Source of the DNA: Melitaea cinxia
Lineage: Eukaryota > Arthropoda > Insecta > Lepidoptera > Nymphalidae
Reading direction: 5' to 3'
DNA length: 64,000 nt
Assembly: GCF_905220565.1 (NCBI RefSeq)
Contig: NC_059402.1
Location: 14,943,501-15,007,500, forward strand
Shown piece by piece: positions 45,265-54,990 of the stretch. Both the position numbers and the translations under genes were made by a program. How positions within the stretch are numbered: position 1 is the first letter of the stretch; the number at the start of each line of letters is the position of its first letter. Below the pieces are notes generated by a model that had not been told where the DNA came from, searched no databases, and saw only the letters and a list, made by a program, of their open reading frames with translations.

Positions 45265-46654
45265 AGAAATATTAGCGCAGTTAGAAAAGCCCGAGGACTT
45301 ATTAAATTCTGAACGCGAACCTTTTACAATTCAATGCGTAAATGATAAGAATAAATCTTACTATTTTCTGTTTACTAAAGTTCATCATTATGAAGAAACT
45401 AAATTTAAAGATATTTACAATTTACTAATAAAACTTAGAAATAAAATTGTAATTGAAAATCCTGATATTACAGATCTCGCTTTATCGGATTTTTCAGATC
45501 CATTTTCTAAACTAGCTTATATTAAAATATATAACATGATTGCTTATATTTTCCATAATACTAATATCAAAATCCATATATATAAAAACCAACTAATTTA
45601 TCCTACTCCCGTGGAAATCCCTAAAATTTTAAAAGAAAATCATGACTCACCTATTGCAGGTCACCCAGGGTCAAATCGTATGTATAATCGAATTAAAGCT
45701 GCCTATTACTGGAAAGGTATGCGCTCTGATATCGTAGATTACGTAAAGAAATGTCAATTATGTCAAATTAATAAACCTTTGAGAATGTCAAATAAGGCTC
45801 CAATGGAGATAACTTCTACTTCCACTAAACCATTTGAACGTTTAGCTCTCGACATCGTTGGTCCCTTACCTGAAGCAGGTTATCAAAAATTTAAATTTAT
45901 CCTTACGCTACAAGATGATTTAACGAAATTTTCTAGTGCCTATCCCATGATCACGGCTACCAGTGAAGAAATAGCCAGAAATATTGTACATTTTATGTCT
46001 CTTTTCGGTTTCCCTAAAACAATTTTAACGGATTTAGGTACTTGTTTTACGTCTGAATTATTCAAAGAATTAACTCAAATCCTAAAAGTTAAAGCTCTAT
46101 TTACTACACCCTATCATCCACAAACAAACGGAGCTCTAGAACGCTCACATGCTACATTAAAAGAATATTTAAAATCATTCGTAAACGAAAACCAAAACGA
46201 TTGGCATTGCTATTTATTTACCGCAATACTAGCTATTAATACTACTCCTCATTGCACTACTAACTTCACCCCTTATGAATTATTATATGGTCATAAACCT
46301 AACATTCCTAATTCTCTATATGAAACCAATAACAATACAACTTACAATGAATATATTCGATCTTTGCAATATCGAATGCGTGTTAGTAGGGAAAAAGCCA
46401 TTCAAAACATAATAATTAGCAAAGAAAAATCTAAACAATATTATGATGTTAGCTCACGCGAAATTTCGTATAAAACTGGTGACTCAGTATATGTAAAATA
46501 CCATCACCGACTCCGTAAGGCTCTATCACCGATATGGAAAGGTCCATATAAAATCATAAAAGTACACAATAAACATAATGTAACCATACAAATAGGTCGT
46601 AAACATATTAAATATCACACAAACGAGATTAAGCCTGCTATTTCCGCACCTTAA
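45206..46654 (+). CDS. gypsy Pol: integrase, displaced frame
   Basis: In a different frame from the RT part, overlapping it by about 50 bp. An HHCC zinc-binding module (HDSPIAGHPGSN ... CQLCQINK) is followed by the DDE core: D in LALDIVGPLPE, D in LTDLGTCFTS, E in NGALERSHATL. A C-terminal SH3-like part (VYVKYHHRLRKALSPIWKGP) follows. The frame change within the A7 run breaks Pol unless a ribosome slips there; a loss-of-function indel or a sequencing error are simpler readings. Confidence 0.8.
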   Translation, partial: KKIIVCPVSLDFDSSIPHCEEILAQLEKPEDLLNSEREPFTIQCVNDKNKSYYFLFTKVHHYEETKFKDIYNLLIKLRNKIVIENPDITDLALSDFSDPFSKLAYIKIYNMIAYIFHNTNIKIHIYKNQLIYPTPVEIPKILKENHDSPIAGHPGSNRMYNRIKAAYYWKGMRSDIVDYVKKCQLCQINKPLRMSNKAPMEITSTSTKPFERLALDIVGPLPEAGYQKFKFILTLQDDLTKFSSAYPMITATSEEIARNIVHFMSLFGFPKTILTDLGTCFTSELFKELTQILKVKALFTTPYHPQTNGALERSHATLKEYLKSFVNENQNDWHCYLFTAILAINTTPHCTTNFTPYELLYGHKPNIPNSLYETNNNTTYNEYIRSLQYRMRVSREKAIQNIIISKEKSKQYYDVSSREISYKTGDSVYVKYHHRLRKALSPIWKGPYKIIKVHNKHNVTIQIGRKHIKYHTNEIKPAISAP

Positions 46655-46676
46655 AATTATTCATTTTTAATTTTTC

Positions 46677-48614
46677 AGAGCTTTATGCTATGGAAGCCGA
46701 AGCCACGCTGAATCAAGTATCATTCCTATATCTCATAGTCCTGGAATTTATTTTGAACCTATTACGAATATTAATTTTTATAACGATTATTGGAAAGTCA
46801 TAACATATATAGACCTTATATCTTTAAATCCATATCTCAATAAAATTAAAAATTTATTATACGATACCTTAAACCTTTGTTCAAAAATAAATACTGACGA
46901 ATTTTCTCAATGTAAAGATTTTTCAAATCCCGTTGAAATTTTAATAAAGTACAATTACATTAAACTGCAATCTTTAGAGCATATAATAATTAATAATCAA
47001 TCGTCAAATAAAGTTAAAAGATCTCTAGAATTTGGAGGGGAAATCCTTAAATTTTTCTTTGGTACTCTAGACGCAGATGACGCGAGAAAATATGACGCCG
47101 CGATAGAATCTTGTCGGAAAAGTGAATCAGAATTATTCAATTTATTTCGAGATAATATTCACATAATTAAATCGACAATAAATAATTTTAACGCCACGAT
47201 TTATAAATTAAACCAAAATGAGTTAAGATTAAATAACCAAATTAATAACATGAATGAAATTTTTTCGCAAGTTACAAAAACTAATAATTTGCTTCTTCAT
47301 ATTTCTAGAATAAATAATTTGCTAAATATAATTGAAAGTTCCTTACTTTCTATTTCTAACTTGCTAGATACAACTTTAAACGCTATTTTATTCTCAAAGT
47401 TAAATATTTTGCACCCTAGTGTAATAAGCCCCTTAAGTCTTTATAATGAATTAACTAAGCATATTAATCAAATAAACAAACACTTAGACTTTCCAGTTCA
47501 ATTAAATATACATAATATTCATTCATTGATTGATGTTTCGAAACTTAGTTCATATTATTATAACAATAAGATTGTTTTCAGTTTGCAAATTCCGTTAATA
47601 ACACCAGATAAGTTCACTGTTTATAAAAATATCCCATTACCGACTCCTCACGATGACTCACATGTACAAACTTTTGCGCTTATCCAACCTTCTGATTCTT
47701 ATACCGCTTTAAGTGACGATAGAATACATTATGCTATGCTTAATAATTTAAATGATTGTAAATTTATTAATAATAACTATTCTATTTGTGAACAAATTAC
47801 TATATTGTCTAGCATAACTAATCCTAATTGTGAATCGAAATTATTAACAGAAGTAACTCTTTCTCTACCTTCTGAATGTAACGCCAAGTTATTATTCGGC
47901 CAAATCGATATATGGCATAAATTAAAAAATAACAGATGGATTTATGTACAATCCGATATTAATAAATTAATAATAAAATGTAATGATGATATCACTGATC
48001 ATTCTATTATTGGCACAGGCATTGTCAAATTAACTGAAAATTGTATTGGTTATTCTAAAACTTTTCAACTAGTGCCAACAATTACTTACCAATTTTCTGT
48101 TAAATCAGCTATAGATATAAGTTTCGATATAACAAAAGACGATTGTTGTAAAAAGAGCATATTTAATAAAAGTTTACCACATTTAATGCCAATTTCTTTA
48201 AGTAAAATTAATTTAGATTCTTTGAAATACGCGAATCATCAGCTGAATAATTTAGAATTAGAATTAAATAATCTTCAAAATGAATCACATTTTATTAAAT
48301 ATGGCTCATACTATTCCGCATTCACGTATATTTTAATTGTATTCCTATTTTTATTCTTAACCTATAAGCTATTTAAATGTTTAAGAAATCGTCAAGGTAA
48401 AGATAGATATTGTATACAAATATTTAACCAGTGTCATAATAAAAAGTCATCGAAACATAGTTCTAAAATTACAAATTCAATTGAGATGACTGATATATCA
48501 ACTTCTGAAGAAGATAATAAATCGGTAAAATCATTACCAAATTGTAACAATTATGAACCTTATAAAACTGTAAGCAACGTTCACTATTCCTCTGTACGAA
48601 ATCTTAATAACTAA
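46677..48614 (+). CDS. gypsy Env, F-like (about 645 codons)
   Basis: An acceptor (TTTTTCAG, AG at 46677-46678) opens a frame with no early ATG, so Env probably takes its start from a spliced leader. At about nt 47,012 KRSLEFGGEILKFFFGTLD shows the cleavage-site and fusion-peptide region of insect F-type envelopes. A long coiled-coil-prone stretch and a cysteine-containing ectodomain follow, with a membrane segment near nt 48,320-48,380 (YILIVFLFLFLTYKLF). The first in-frame ATG is at 47250, downstream of the fusion peptide. No internal stop. This is a different lineage from the errantivirus Env at 26.4 kb. Confidence 0.7.
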   Translation, partial: RALCYGSRSHAESSIIPISHSPGIYFEPITNINFYNDYWKVITYIDLISLNPYLNKIKNLLYDTLNLCSKINTDEFSQCKDFSNPVEILIKYNYIKLQSLEHIIINNQSSNKVKRSLEFGGEILKFFFGTLDADDARKYDAAIESCRKSESELFNLFRDNIHIIKSTINNFNATIYKLNQNELRLNNQINNMNEIFSQVTKTNNLLLHISRINNLLNIIESSLLSISNLLDTTLNAILFSKLNILHPSVISPLSLYNELTKHINQINKHLDFPVQLNIHNIHSLIDVSKLSSYYYNNKIVFSLQIPLITPDKFTVYKNIPLPTPHDDSHVQTFALIQPSDSYTALSDDRIHYAMLNNLNDCKFINNNYSICEQITILSSITNPNCESKLLTEVTLSLPSECNAKLLFGQIDIWHKLKNNRWIYVQSDINKLIIKCNDDITDHSIIGTGIVKLTENCIGYSKTFQLVPTITYQFSVKSAIDISFDITKDDCCKKSIFNKSLPHLMPISLSKINLDSLKYANHQLNNLELELNNLQNESHFIKYGSYYSAFTYILIVFLFLFLTYKLFKCLRNRQGKDRYCIQIFNQCHNKKSSKHSSKITNSIEMTDISTSEEDNKSVKSLPNCNNYEPYKTVSNVHYSSVRNLNN

Positions 48615-49273
48615 TTCATGTTCTAATTTATTTTTCAAGTTTTATTTTGTTAGTACTAAGAAATGAATTAATTACTATAAAATTTGAATTTCTATGTCAT
48701 TCTATTTTACTATTTCTACTATATTATTTTATCAATGTGATTTACTAAATCCTAAATCTTTTGTAAAACGACTTGTTTTACTTATTTAACAAATGTTATA
48801 TTATAATAAGCTAATAAAGCTAATAAAGCTAATAAGCTAATAAAGCTAATAAGCTAATAAATTTAATTGCTACATTTTTACTATTTCGCTAAGCATACTA
48901 TGTTATTTGCAAAATTCATTATTTTTGTTTAATACGTGTTTTATATTTTTAAGCTTAATTTCTAATTTTACTATTTCATAAAAAAAACTAACATTTACTA
49001 TTTCTTTTTGTACAATTTTGTTTAATGTTTATACAATTTTACTATTCAATTGTACACTAATTGTGTGTTAAATTTTACTCTGTTTCTTTTATACGATTTA
49101 ATTGTAAAACTGTTCGAATTTTTATACTGTTACAAAATTATTTTGCAATATTTTACTATAAGTTTTATTTTCTATCTCTATATTTTGTAATGACTTCTGA
49201 ACTCTAATGATTTTGCTATTTCGAAACTTCGCTTCATCTTAATTTAGAAAAAGCTCAGTCAAAAGGGGGGGGC
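48615..49273 (+). other. gypsy 3' internal non-coding region
   Basis: AT-rich, with a run of GCTAATAA / GCTAATAAA units at about 48810-48860 absent from the left copy, ending in AAAAGGGGGGGG polypurine tract at 49261-49272. Confidence 0.7.
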
Positions 49274-49561
49274 TGTTATATCCCATTTTACAACGCAGTA
49301 AAAGCTTCATAAGCATTTATATTATACACTGTATTTTTCCTTTAGTTTTATCATTACTCAGCAATTGAATTATATTGTTTCTTCGTTAATATTATTTTTA
49401 TTTTAAAACAGTCAGTTAGACTCAGAGCCCCGAGTAGATCGGACATCAATTTAAAGTTCGGAAGTCAGTTTTCCAACATTGTGTCCAATCTTTTAAATAA
49501 AGCAGTTAGCGGTGTAGTATAGTTTTTTTTTAAAAAGACAAACAGGGTCGGCATCCTAACA
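49274..49561 (+). repeat. gypsy 3' LTR
   Basis: 288 bp, TGTTAT...CTAACA. Immediately followed by GTAC, the first bases of the intron after exon F. Confidence 0.85.
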
Positions 49562-49565
49562 GTAC

Positions 49566-49683
49566 CCAGTAAATATAGAATTGAAAAACTTGATATAAAA
49601 GTCCTTAGTGTAATAATCAGCCGGCAGCTTTGACAATAATGGCAGAAGCGTGTTGGATAAAGTAAGAGGTGCACCCCATCCAC
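49566..49683 (-). CDS. listerin-like exon F
   Basis: Acceptor CTTTTTCTAG; codes GGWGAPLTLSNTLLPLLSKL and continues to FYIKFFNSIFTG. The GG.G...LLP..SKLP pattern with a following aromatic FF is the strongest listerin match in the window. Donor GG/GTAC, then TG of the gypsy LTR: only four native intron bases remain. Ends in phase 2. Confidence 0.7.
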
Positions 49684-49773
49684 CTAGAAAAAGAAAATAA
49701 AATAAAACAGCATAAGTTTGGCGTGTTTTTTTGTCGTTAATTAATAAAATAAGAAGTAGGTACAGAATCTTAC

Positions 49774-49840
49774 CATTTCTCAAAGAACTCAAAAGTCGTT
49801 CAACGATTAGGTCTTTCCTCTTAAACCAAACACCCCACTC
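49774..49840 (-). CDS. listerin-like exon E
   Basis: Acceptor TGTTTTATTTTAG, donor AATG/GTAAGA. Codes EWGVWFKRKDLIVERLLSSL then RNG, joining exon F in phase (G/GT) to give RNGGWG. Confidence 0.7.
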
Positions 49841-50008
49841 CTAAAATAAAACAAATTTGTTTAAATTACCATACATATAACATTTAAATGCATATTATAA
49901 GTTTAATTATTAAGCAAAGCCATATTTTTAATATTTTTACAAACAATGATACGTTAACAGCAACCGGGGAAAACAGAAGAGCTTTCGAAGAAAGGCATAT
50001 ACTTATAC

Positions 50009-50174
50009 CTCAACACAACTCATGAGACCCAACATCGCCACCCAGCGTTCATCATCGGCAGCCCCACGCTCTTTCGACACGAGCGCTCGGCCGAAACGCA
50101 AGCGGGTGCTCGAGATATTCAGTCATGGACCCTCACGCTCGCATATACGCCCACACGCGCTGTACCAGCCCGCC
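50009..50174 (-). pseudogene. listerin-like exon D with in-frame stop
   Basis: Acceptor GCGCTTGCAG, donor GAG/GTATAAGT. Joins exon C in phase. Codes AGWYSACGRICEREGP, then TGA (50125-50123), then LNISSTRLRFGRALVSKERG and AADDERWVAMLGLMSCVE, all in one frame. Both flanks align with listerin (..SAYFELVSALCQR.. region and ..DD..W..ML.. region), so the TGA is a nonsense change inside a real exon rather than a wrong frame. Confidence 0.65.
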
Positions 50175-50586
50175 CTGCAAGCGCAAAGTGCTCAAAACTC
50201 AAAATGGGAAGAAGAATTAGACTCCAAAATTCTTTTAAATTCGTCATTTTATAAAATATATGAGTCGCTGAAAAATTTTAATGAAAAATGTGAAGTCACA
50301 ATTGATTCGAAATATAGAAATTATATTGTACGTTTTTCTTAAACATTGACATAAATTCATAAAATTTAGACTTATACATAATGTACATTTAAATGTCATA
50401 TGATATTAAATCTTTAATTAATCCTTAAGGGTGTGGTGTGGTTCGGTTTCAATCATTATTTTGCGTTGCGACCTTTGTTTATGGGGATCAATTGTGAATT
50501 TAATTTATACATGAAGCTTCGAGTTATACAGACCTGGTTAGTGAAAATATCCATACGAGTAGCAAAAGTTAAAAAAAATAACTTAC

Positions 50587-50777
50587 CGAACATACTCTGA
50601 TTCGTGAATAGAGAGATCCCAAAATGAGAGCGATTCAAGGAATGGCTTTAATTTGTCCCACAACCATTTATTGTGTTTCTCCGGTAGCTGAGTAACAAAA
50701 TATTCGAATGCACTCAGACTACTTAAAAGAATACGTTCAGCTTCCATTTCAATTTCAACCTCAGCTGAATTGTAAGT
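50587..50777 (-). CDS. listerin-like exon C
   Basis: Acceptor TTTTTTCTCACAG, donor TTCG/GTAAGTTA, both strong. Codes TYNSAEVEIEMEAERILLSS, LSAFEYFVTQLPEKHNKWLW, DKLKPFLESLSFWDLSIHES and EYVR in phase 0, ending phase 2. Matches the listerin stretch LLxLxxLLxxLPxxxxxxLxxxxxxLLxxxxFW. Confidence 0.75.
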
Positions 50778-50839
50778 CTGTGAGAAAAAAAAAAGAAAAA
50801 ATGCGTCACAGTAAAAATGTTATTGCAAATATTATATTG

Positions 50840-52430
50840 TGCGGCCTATGCAGTCAAGAGCTCTCCGGTCGCAGTTGTCACCGCAACCAGTAGGTCCGAC
50901 TGCACTGCCGCTGCATAGGGGACATGGGTTCCATCAGCCAGCCTCGGCTTTTTGGGACCACCCCTCGGCGACTGAGAGTCGTCGAGGCGAGCCCTTTTGG
51001 CCGGTACCTGGGACGCACATCCATCTCCCGCCTTACCCTTCGCCTGCGCCTTGCCGCGTTGGGCGTGACCGGTTGCCTGGTTACCCTGGCCACCTGCCGC
51101 CCCCTTCGCGAACTTGACGGACCCCTTGAGTTTGGGTTCTTTGGCTTGGGCTGCTGTTGCGCGCATGGCGACTCCCGCCTCCAATGCACGCTTTCTTTGA
51201 CGTTGGCGCTGCCTCTTGTTCTTGCGCTTGGGCTTAGGTTCGCTCCCTGGTTGGAAGGACCCTGTACCACTAGCGCGTCCCGCCGACTTGCCGGGTTTCC
51301 CCTTGGCCAGTCGTCGGTCGACAAGAGTCCACGCCTCGTCAAAGCGTTGGAGGGCAGCCACCTCTTCTGCCGTCCGGGTTCCGGGTTGCCTCGGTGCCCT
51401 GTCGACGTCAAGGATAGCACCCTCTGTTGAGGACGCCGTCGACGTGGACGGCCTCGGTTCCTCCGGTTTCCCGGTTTCCCCTCGGCCACCCACGGACTTG
51501 CGTTTCGTGTGTGGTGGCGCCACCTTGGCAGCACCACCCCCGTGTGTGTGTGTTTGCTGAGGTCAAGGTCGACTTCGCTGCCTTGCCTCCGCTTGTGAAG
51601 GAGGGCGGTCCCATCTTCGTGGTACCGCTCCCCTGTTGTGTTAGTTGAACCTGTGATGGGTGTTTAGTAGACGGACCCGCTTTCGCGGTTCCGGCCACCA
51701 GTAAGGTACCATCCGGTTTCCCTTCAGGTCCCTGTGAGGTTTTAGATCTGTTAGTGTCAGATGTGGCAGGTTGGGTTCCAAACGCGACATCGGGACTACA
51801 GATGCTCGGTCGGTGACCGTGGTCCCACGGCCCCCAGTTGTCCCGAACACCCTTGCCCCGTCAGCATGGCCGGTCCCCATGTCCTCCCAGAGGACCCTCC
51901 CCCATCTCGCCAGCGTAAAGCACCCAGCTCATCCGTGCAGTTACGCATGTCCATTTCCCCGCAGGGGCTAGCTGCGGGGCTACCGTTTAGCCTGAAATCC
52001 GGACCAAAGAGGACGTTTTGTCTCCCGTGGTTACAAAACACAGACCCCGTTCGACTCAGCCCCCCAGGACTCCTTCATCCCTGCGTACGGCGATCAACTG
52101 CGCAGGACACACGCAGGTAGGCATTTGCAATTGAGATCCACCGGGTCACCTACTATACCAGGCAGATGGCCTGTCATACTTAGCTACAGCAGTCCGGGGT
52201 AGATGGCAGTTTGCGGCGCCCGTTTCGACCACTGTATTTCCAGGGTGTGCGACCCACTCCAGAAGACCTGACGGCCTGAGAAATGGGTTCGCCCCCAAGC
52301 CCGTACGTCGGCGAGCTGAGGGCGACGAGGACGCGTATGACAGACTTGACAGAGGCGAGCCAGCTTAACGCCGCACACTTAAGCCTACTCACACCCCGCC
52401 CTACACCCCAAAGAATCATATAACATTAAT
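50840..52430 (-). mobile_element. LINE 5' part with ORF1 (Jockey-like), 3' truncated
   Basis: A GC-rich island in AT-rich DNA. The minus strand carries a long untranslated part (52430 to about 51840), then ORF1-like sequence rich in K, P, S and G. The best frame, 51523-50846, has KPKRKNKRQRQRQRKRALEA and KRARLDDSQSPRGGPKKPRL, then YAAAVQSDLLVAVTT, resembling ORF1 of moth Jockey-type LINEs. The frame shifts at the GT microsatellite near 51540-51555, upstream of which KAGPSTKHPSQVQLTQQ belongs to the same ORF1. It stops at LLTA, where host sequence resumes: the zinc-knuckle half of ORF1 and all of ORF2 are lost. Confidence 0.6.
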
Positions 52431-52656
52431 GTTAACATCATAGGTCGAATAATTTGTATGTATGTGAAGTTTTTCTTAACTAGAAATATTAGCGTCCTAG
52501 TTCGTTCACCGAGGAATAATATAGGCCTTAGTATAATGTTCTTTGCTAAACCTACGCAAAGGAAAAAGAAACCGCGCTGTCAGACAGCTTCCATGAAAAC
52601 TATGGTACCAGTCGTATGCGTATTGTCTAAAGTTCTTTCATAATTGCATCCCTTAC

Positions 52657-52763
52657 AATACGAATCACTTTCCTCCAGGTGAGTTAGCGCCAGCTTGCAG
52701 ACAGGCGCGTGGATATCGTGACACGCGAGCAGCCAGGTGGATAGCAGGCTTTTTATTCTGGAG
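52657..52763 (-). CDS. listerin-like exon B
   Basis: Acceptor GGTTTGAACAG, donor TATT/GTAAGG. Codes SRIKSLLSTWLLACHDIHAP, then VCKLALTHLEESDSY. Matches listerin (..LKSLMGYWLMAQCDTYTPA..). Starts with one base completing a codon from exon A. Confidence 0.65.
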
Positions 52764-52849
52764 CTGTTCAAACCAGGCTAAGTATTAACTTTGCTTCGTT
52801 TCGACACCCATTGTTACAATTTTACAAAACTGATAGGATGACTTAAGAC

Positions 52850-52924
52850 TGCCAAGCTAGCTCTCGACGCAGCTCAAAGGAAATTCGTTCGAAACGATGC
52901 TCTTCAAGTTTTGAAGAAAGAAAT
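52850..52924 (-). CDS. listerin-like exon A (tentative)
   Basis: Acceptor TTGTATCTTTTCAG; codes FLSSKLEEHRFERISFELRR then ELAW in a frame that joins exon B in phase across a weak donor (GGCA/GTCTTA), giving ELAW..SRIKSLL, like listerin QLAP..LKSL. Short and with a poor donor, so less certain than B-F. Confidence 0.45.
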
Positions 52925-53417
52925 CTGAAAAGATACAAACGTTAAGGTTAGACACATAATGATTATAGACGAGTACATCTAAGTTATGCTAGATAGGAGT
53001 AACACTTAGCACTAATAACAAAAATAATTTTTAATTATTAGCTATCAAAGAAACAAAAACGAAGAATTTCACAAATAAAAATATGTACAAAAGAAATGTC
53101 ATTGTATTATTATAATATTTTCATACACCATCGTTTTTTTGATAAACAAGAACGACCGTCACATCGTTTGCACCTATATATAATGATTAATCGCTATTCT
53201 CACAGAAATTAAAAGTAATATCAGAAACCGAGTCGCGTTACGGAATATGTGGACTAAAATTGAAAATTCTATCAGATCCTCCTTAAAATTAATTCAACAA
53301 AAATTTTAAGAAGATCATGAAACCAGTGCAGTATAAAAGCCCAAAATTAATATAGTTTAGTGTATACTGTTTTTGTCTATAGGTCTTTTTACCTTGATTT
53401 AATTGTCAGTTTTATTA
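52925..53417. other. non-coding stretch
   Basis: AT-rich, probably intron of the listerin-like gene. No further exon recognised. Confidence 0.3.
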
Positions 53418-54990
53418 CTAATCTACCCACATTACATTTTTTTTCCTCAATTCAACCCTAATAAGGCGATTTTCATCAATAAAGAAATCAAGTTTTCTTA
53501 AACATCCCTCAGGTAACTTATTATTATTTATGCTATTGAAAATTATAGAAAAATTATGTTTTTGTATGGCGCGGAGCAAATAAATTTCAGCGGTATTTAA
53601 GTCAGAAGCGTTAATTTGAGCGATTTTCGTACGAGAATGCGCAAAAATGCGCAAAGCTCTTAATATGTAAACAATGATGCGTAGTAATTTATTATACGAG
53701 GAAATTCTAAGTGCCAACTGACAAAGTATTGGCGTTACTTCAATAATTACGGTTGCAGTGACCGTTTTATGTTCAGCCAGATCTTTATATTTAACTAATG
53801 GTAATGCGTTTATAGGCCATGCGGATACTGCAGACTGAAGCCATGAAGGGCCTTGCTACCATATATCATGCGACAGCAACTGTTCAAGTAAAAGTCCACG
53901 TGATAAACAATCACTAGGATTTTCGCAACTAGGGACATGAAAGAAATGCTTAGGGGGCAAATTTTCGTGAATCTTTGCGATACGATCACTAACAAATATA
54001 TTCCAGCGATGCGGAGATGAATGAATCCACAATAAAGCTATTTGTGAATCCGAAAATACAAAAATATTGGTTATCTCATGGCGACAATGATAAGTGTCAT
54101 GCACTATTTTAATTAATTTTGACATTAACACAGCGGCGCATAGCTCAAGACGTGATAGAGAAACAATTTTAACAGGCGATACTTTAGACTTTGCGCAAAC
54201 CAAACGGACACTGTCATTTCCATACGAATCAGTGACATGTAAATATACAACGCAACTGTAAGCTTTCAGGCTTGCGTCAGCGAAAGCGACTATATTAACA
54301 ATAGAGCGTTTAAAAACATTTAAATGGCGGGGAATTTTAAGCGAGCTAAGAAGTGGTAATTGAGCTTTTAGCTTATAGAACGATGAACAAATATGAACAG
54401 GTGGTAGGGTATCCCAATCGACTTTCTCTAAACCATAATTCTTTAATTAATAATTTAGTGAAAAGTATAACTGGAGCGACTAAGCCTAAAACATCCCATA
54501 AGCGGGCAATGAACGAAAGAATATTGCGTTTTGTACAGTTACGATCATCTGCGTTATTTTTAAAAATAAAAATGTCATCAGAGGGATTCCACTCTAGTCC
54601 TAATATTTTTAATGTTTCCGATTTGTTAAATTCAACATGCGAATGTTTTATGTCAGAAGGAATATTTCCTAACACAGCGTTGCAATTACTTGACCATTTA
54701 ACCAATTCAAACCCTCGAGATTTAAACAAATTAATTAATTGAGCCGAGACATTAAAGGCTTCATTTTCATCAATAATAGAACTGACTAAATCGTCCATGT
54801 ATAACTCTTTCTAGGCTATAGCGGCAGCTTGCGGATAATTATGACGTTCATCGTTACAAAGTTGACGTATGGTTGGCATAGCAAGATATGGACTTGATTT
54901 TAAACCGAATGTGATGCGATTAAATTGATATTCACGAATAGGTTCTGAGGCATCGAATCGAAACAATATTATTTGATATTTTCTATGTTC
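53418..54990 (-). pseudogene. BEL/Pao pol remnant: RT, RNase H, integrase start
   Basis: PIREYQFNRITFGLKSSPYL, a TAG stop, then catalytic YMDD at about 54,793-54,782. LGLEWNPSDD, RLWDVLGLVAPVILFTKLLI and ELW complete the RT end. VSLSRLELCAAVLMSKLI, FSDSQIALLWIHSS and ENPSDCLSRGL are RNase H. RISSYNKLLRIIVYILRAL (53.7 kb) begins the integrase part, which stops at 53418 without DDE residues. The first half of RT is missing: protease sequence ends at about 55,000 and RT resumes mid-domain. Confidence 0.8.

Larger units (their letters stand above)
39711..49561 (+). mobile_element. Ty3/gypsy retrotransposon with env, tandem remnant
   Basis: Order: a 577-bp piece of internal 3' sequence (39711-40287), LTR, full internal region with gag, pol and env, and a second LTR. 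The first piece matches 48665-49273 and ends in the same polypurine tract, so the left LTR is shared by a truncated copy and a complete one. The left border is 39711 by loss of homology. The right border is 4 bp from a splice donor of the minus-strand listerin-like gene. Element and host gene are antisense to each other. Confidence 0.85.
49566..52924 (-). pseudogene. listerin (Ltn1)-like gene, N-terminal segment
   Basis: Six exons on the minus strand (A 52850-52924, B 52657-52763, C 50587-50777, D 50009-50174, E 49774-49840, F 49566-49683) give residues that align in order with the N-terminal HEAT-repeat region of listerin, the E3 ligase that ubiquitylates nascent chains on stalled 60S ribosomes. 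The RING end is not in the window. Phases A-B and C-D-E-F fit; B-C does not, so an exon of roughly 30-40 residues is missing there, where a LINE now sits. Exon D has an in-frame TGA. The gypsy element abuts exon F. I treat it as broken, but a live gene with an assembly error is possible. Confidence 0.65.

Noticed and set aside
50022..50342. 106-codon + strand frame at 50.0-50.3 kb
   Set aside because: It is the antisense of the listerin-like exon D, whose splice sites and phase support the minus strand.
50839..52120. Several open + strand frames and a CpG-island-like region
   Set aside because: GC-rich LINE sequence leaves many frames open; the minus strand shows ORF1-like motifs, and no promoter or exon signals appear.
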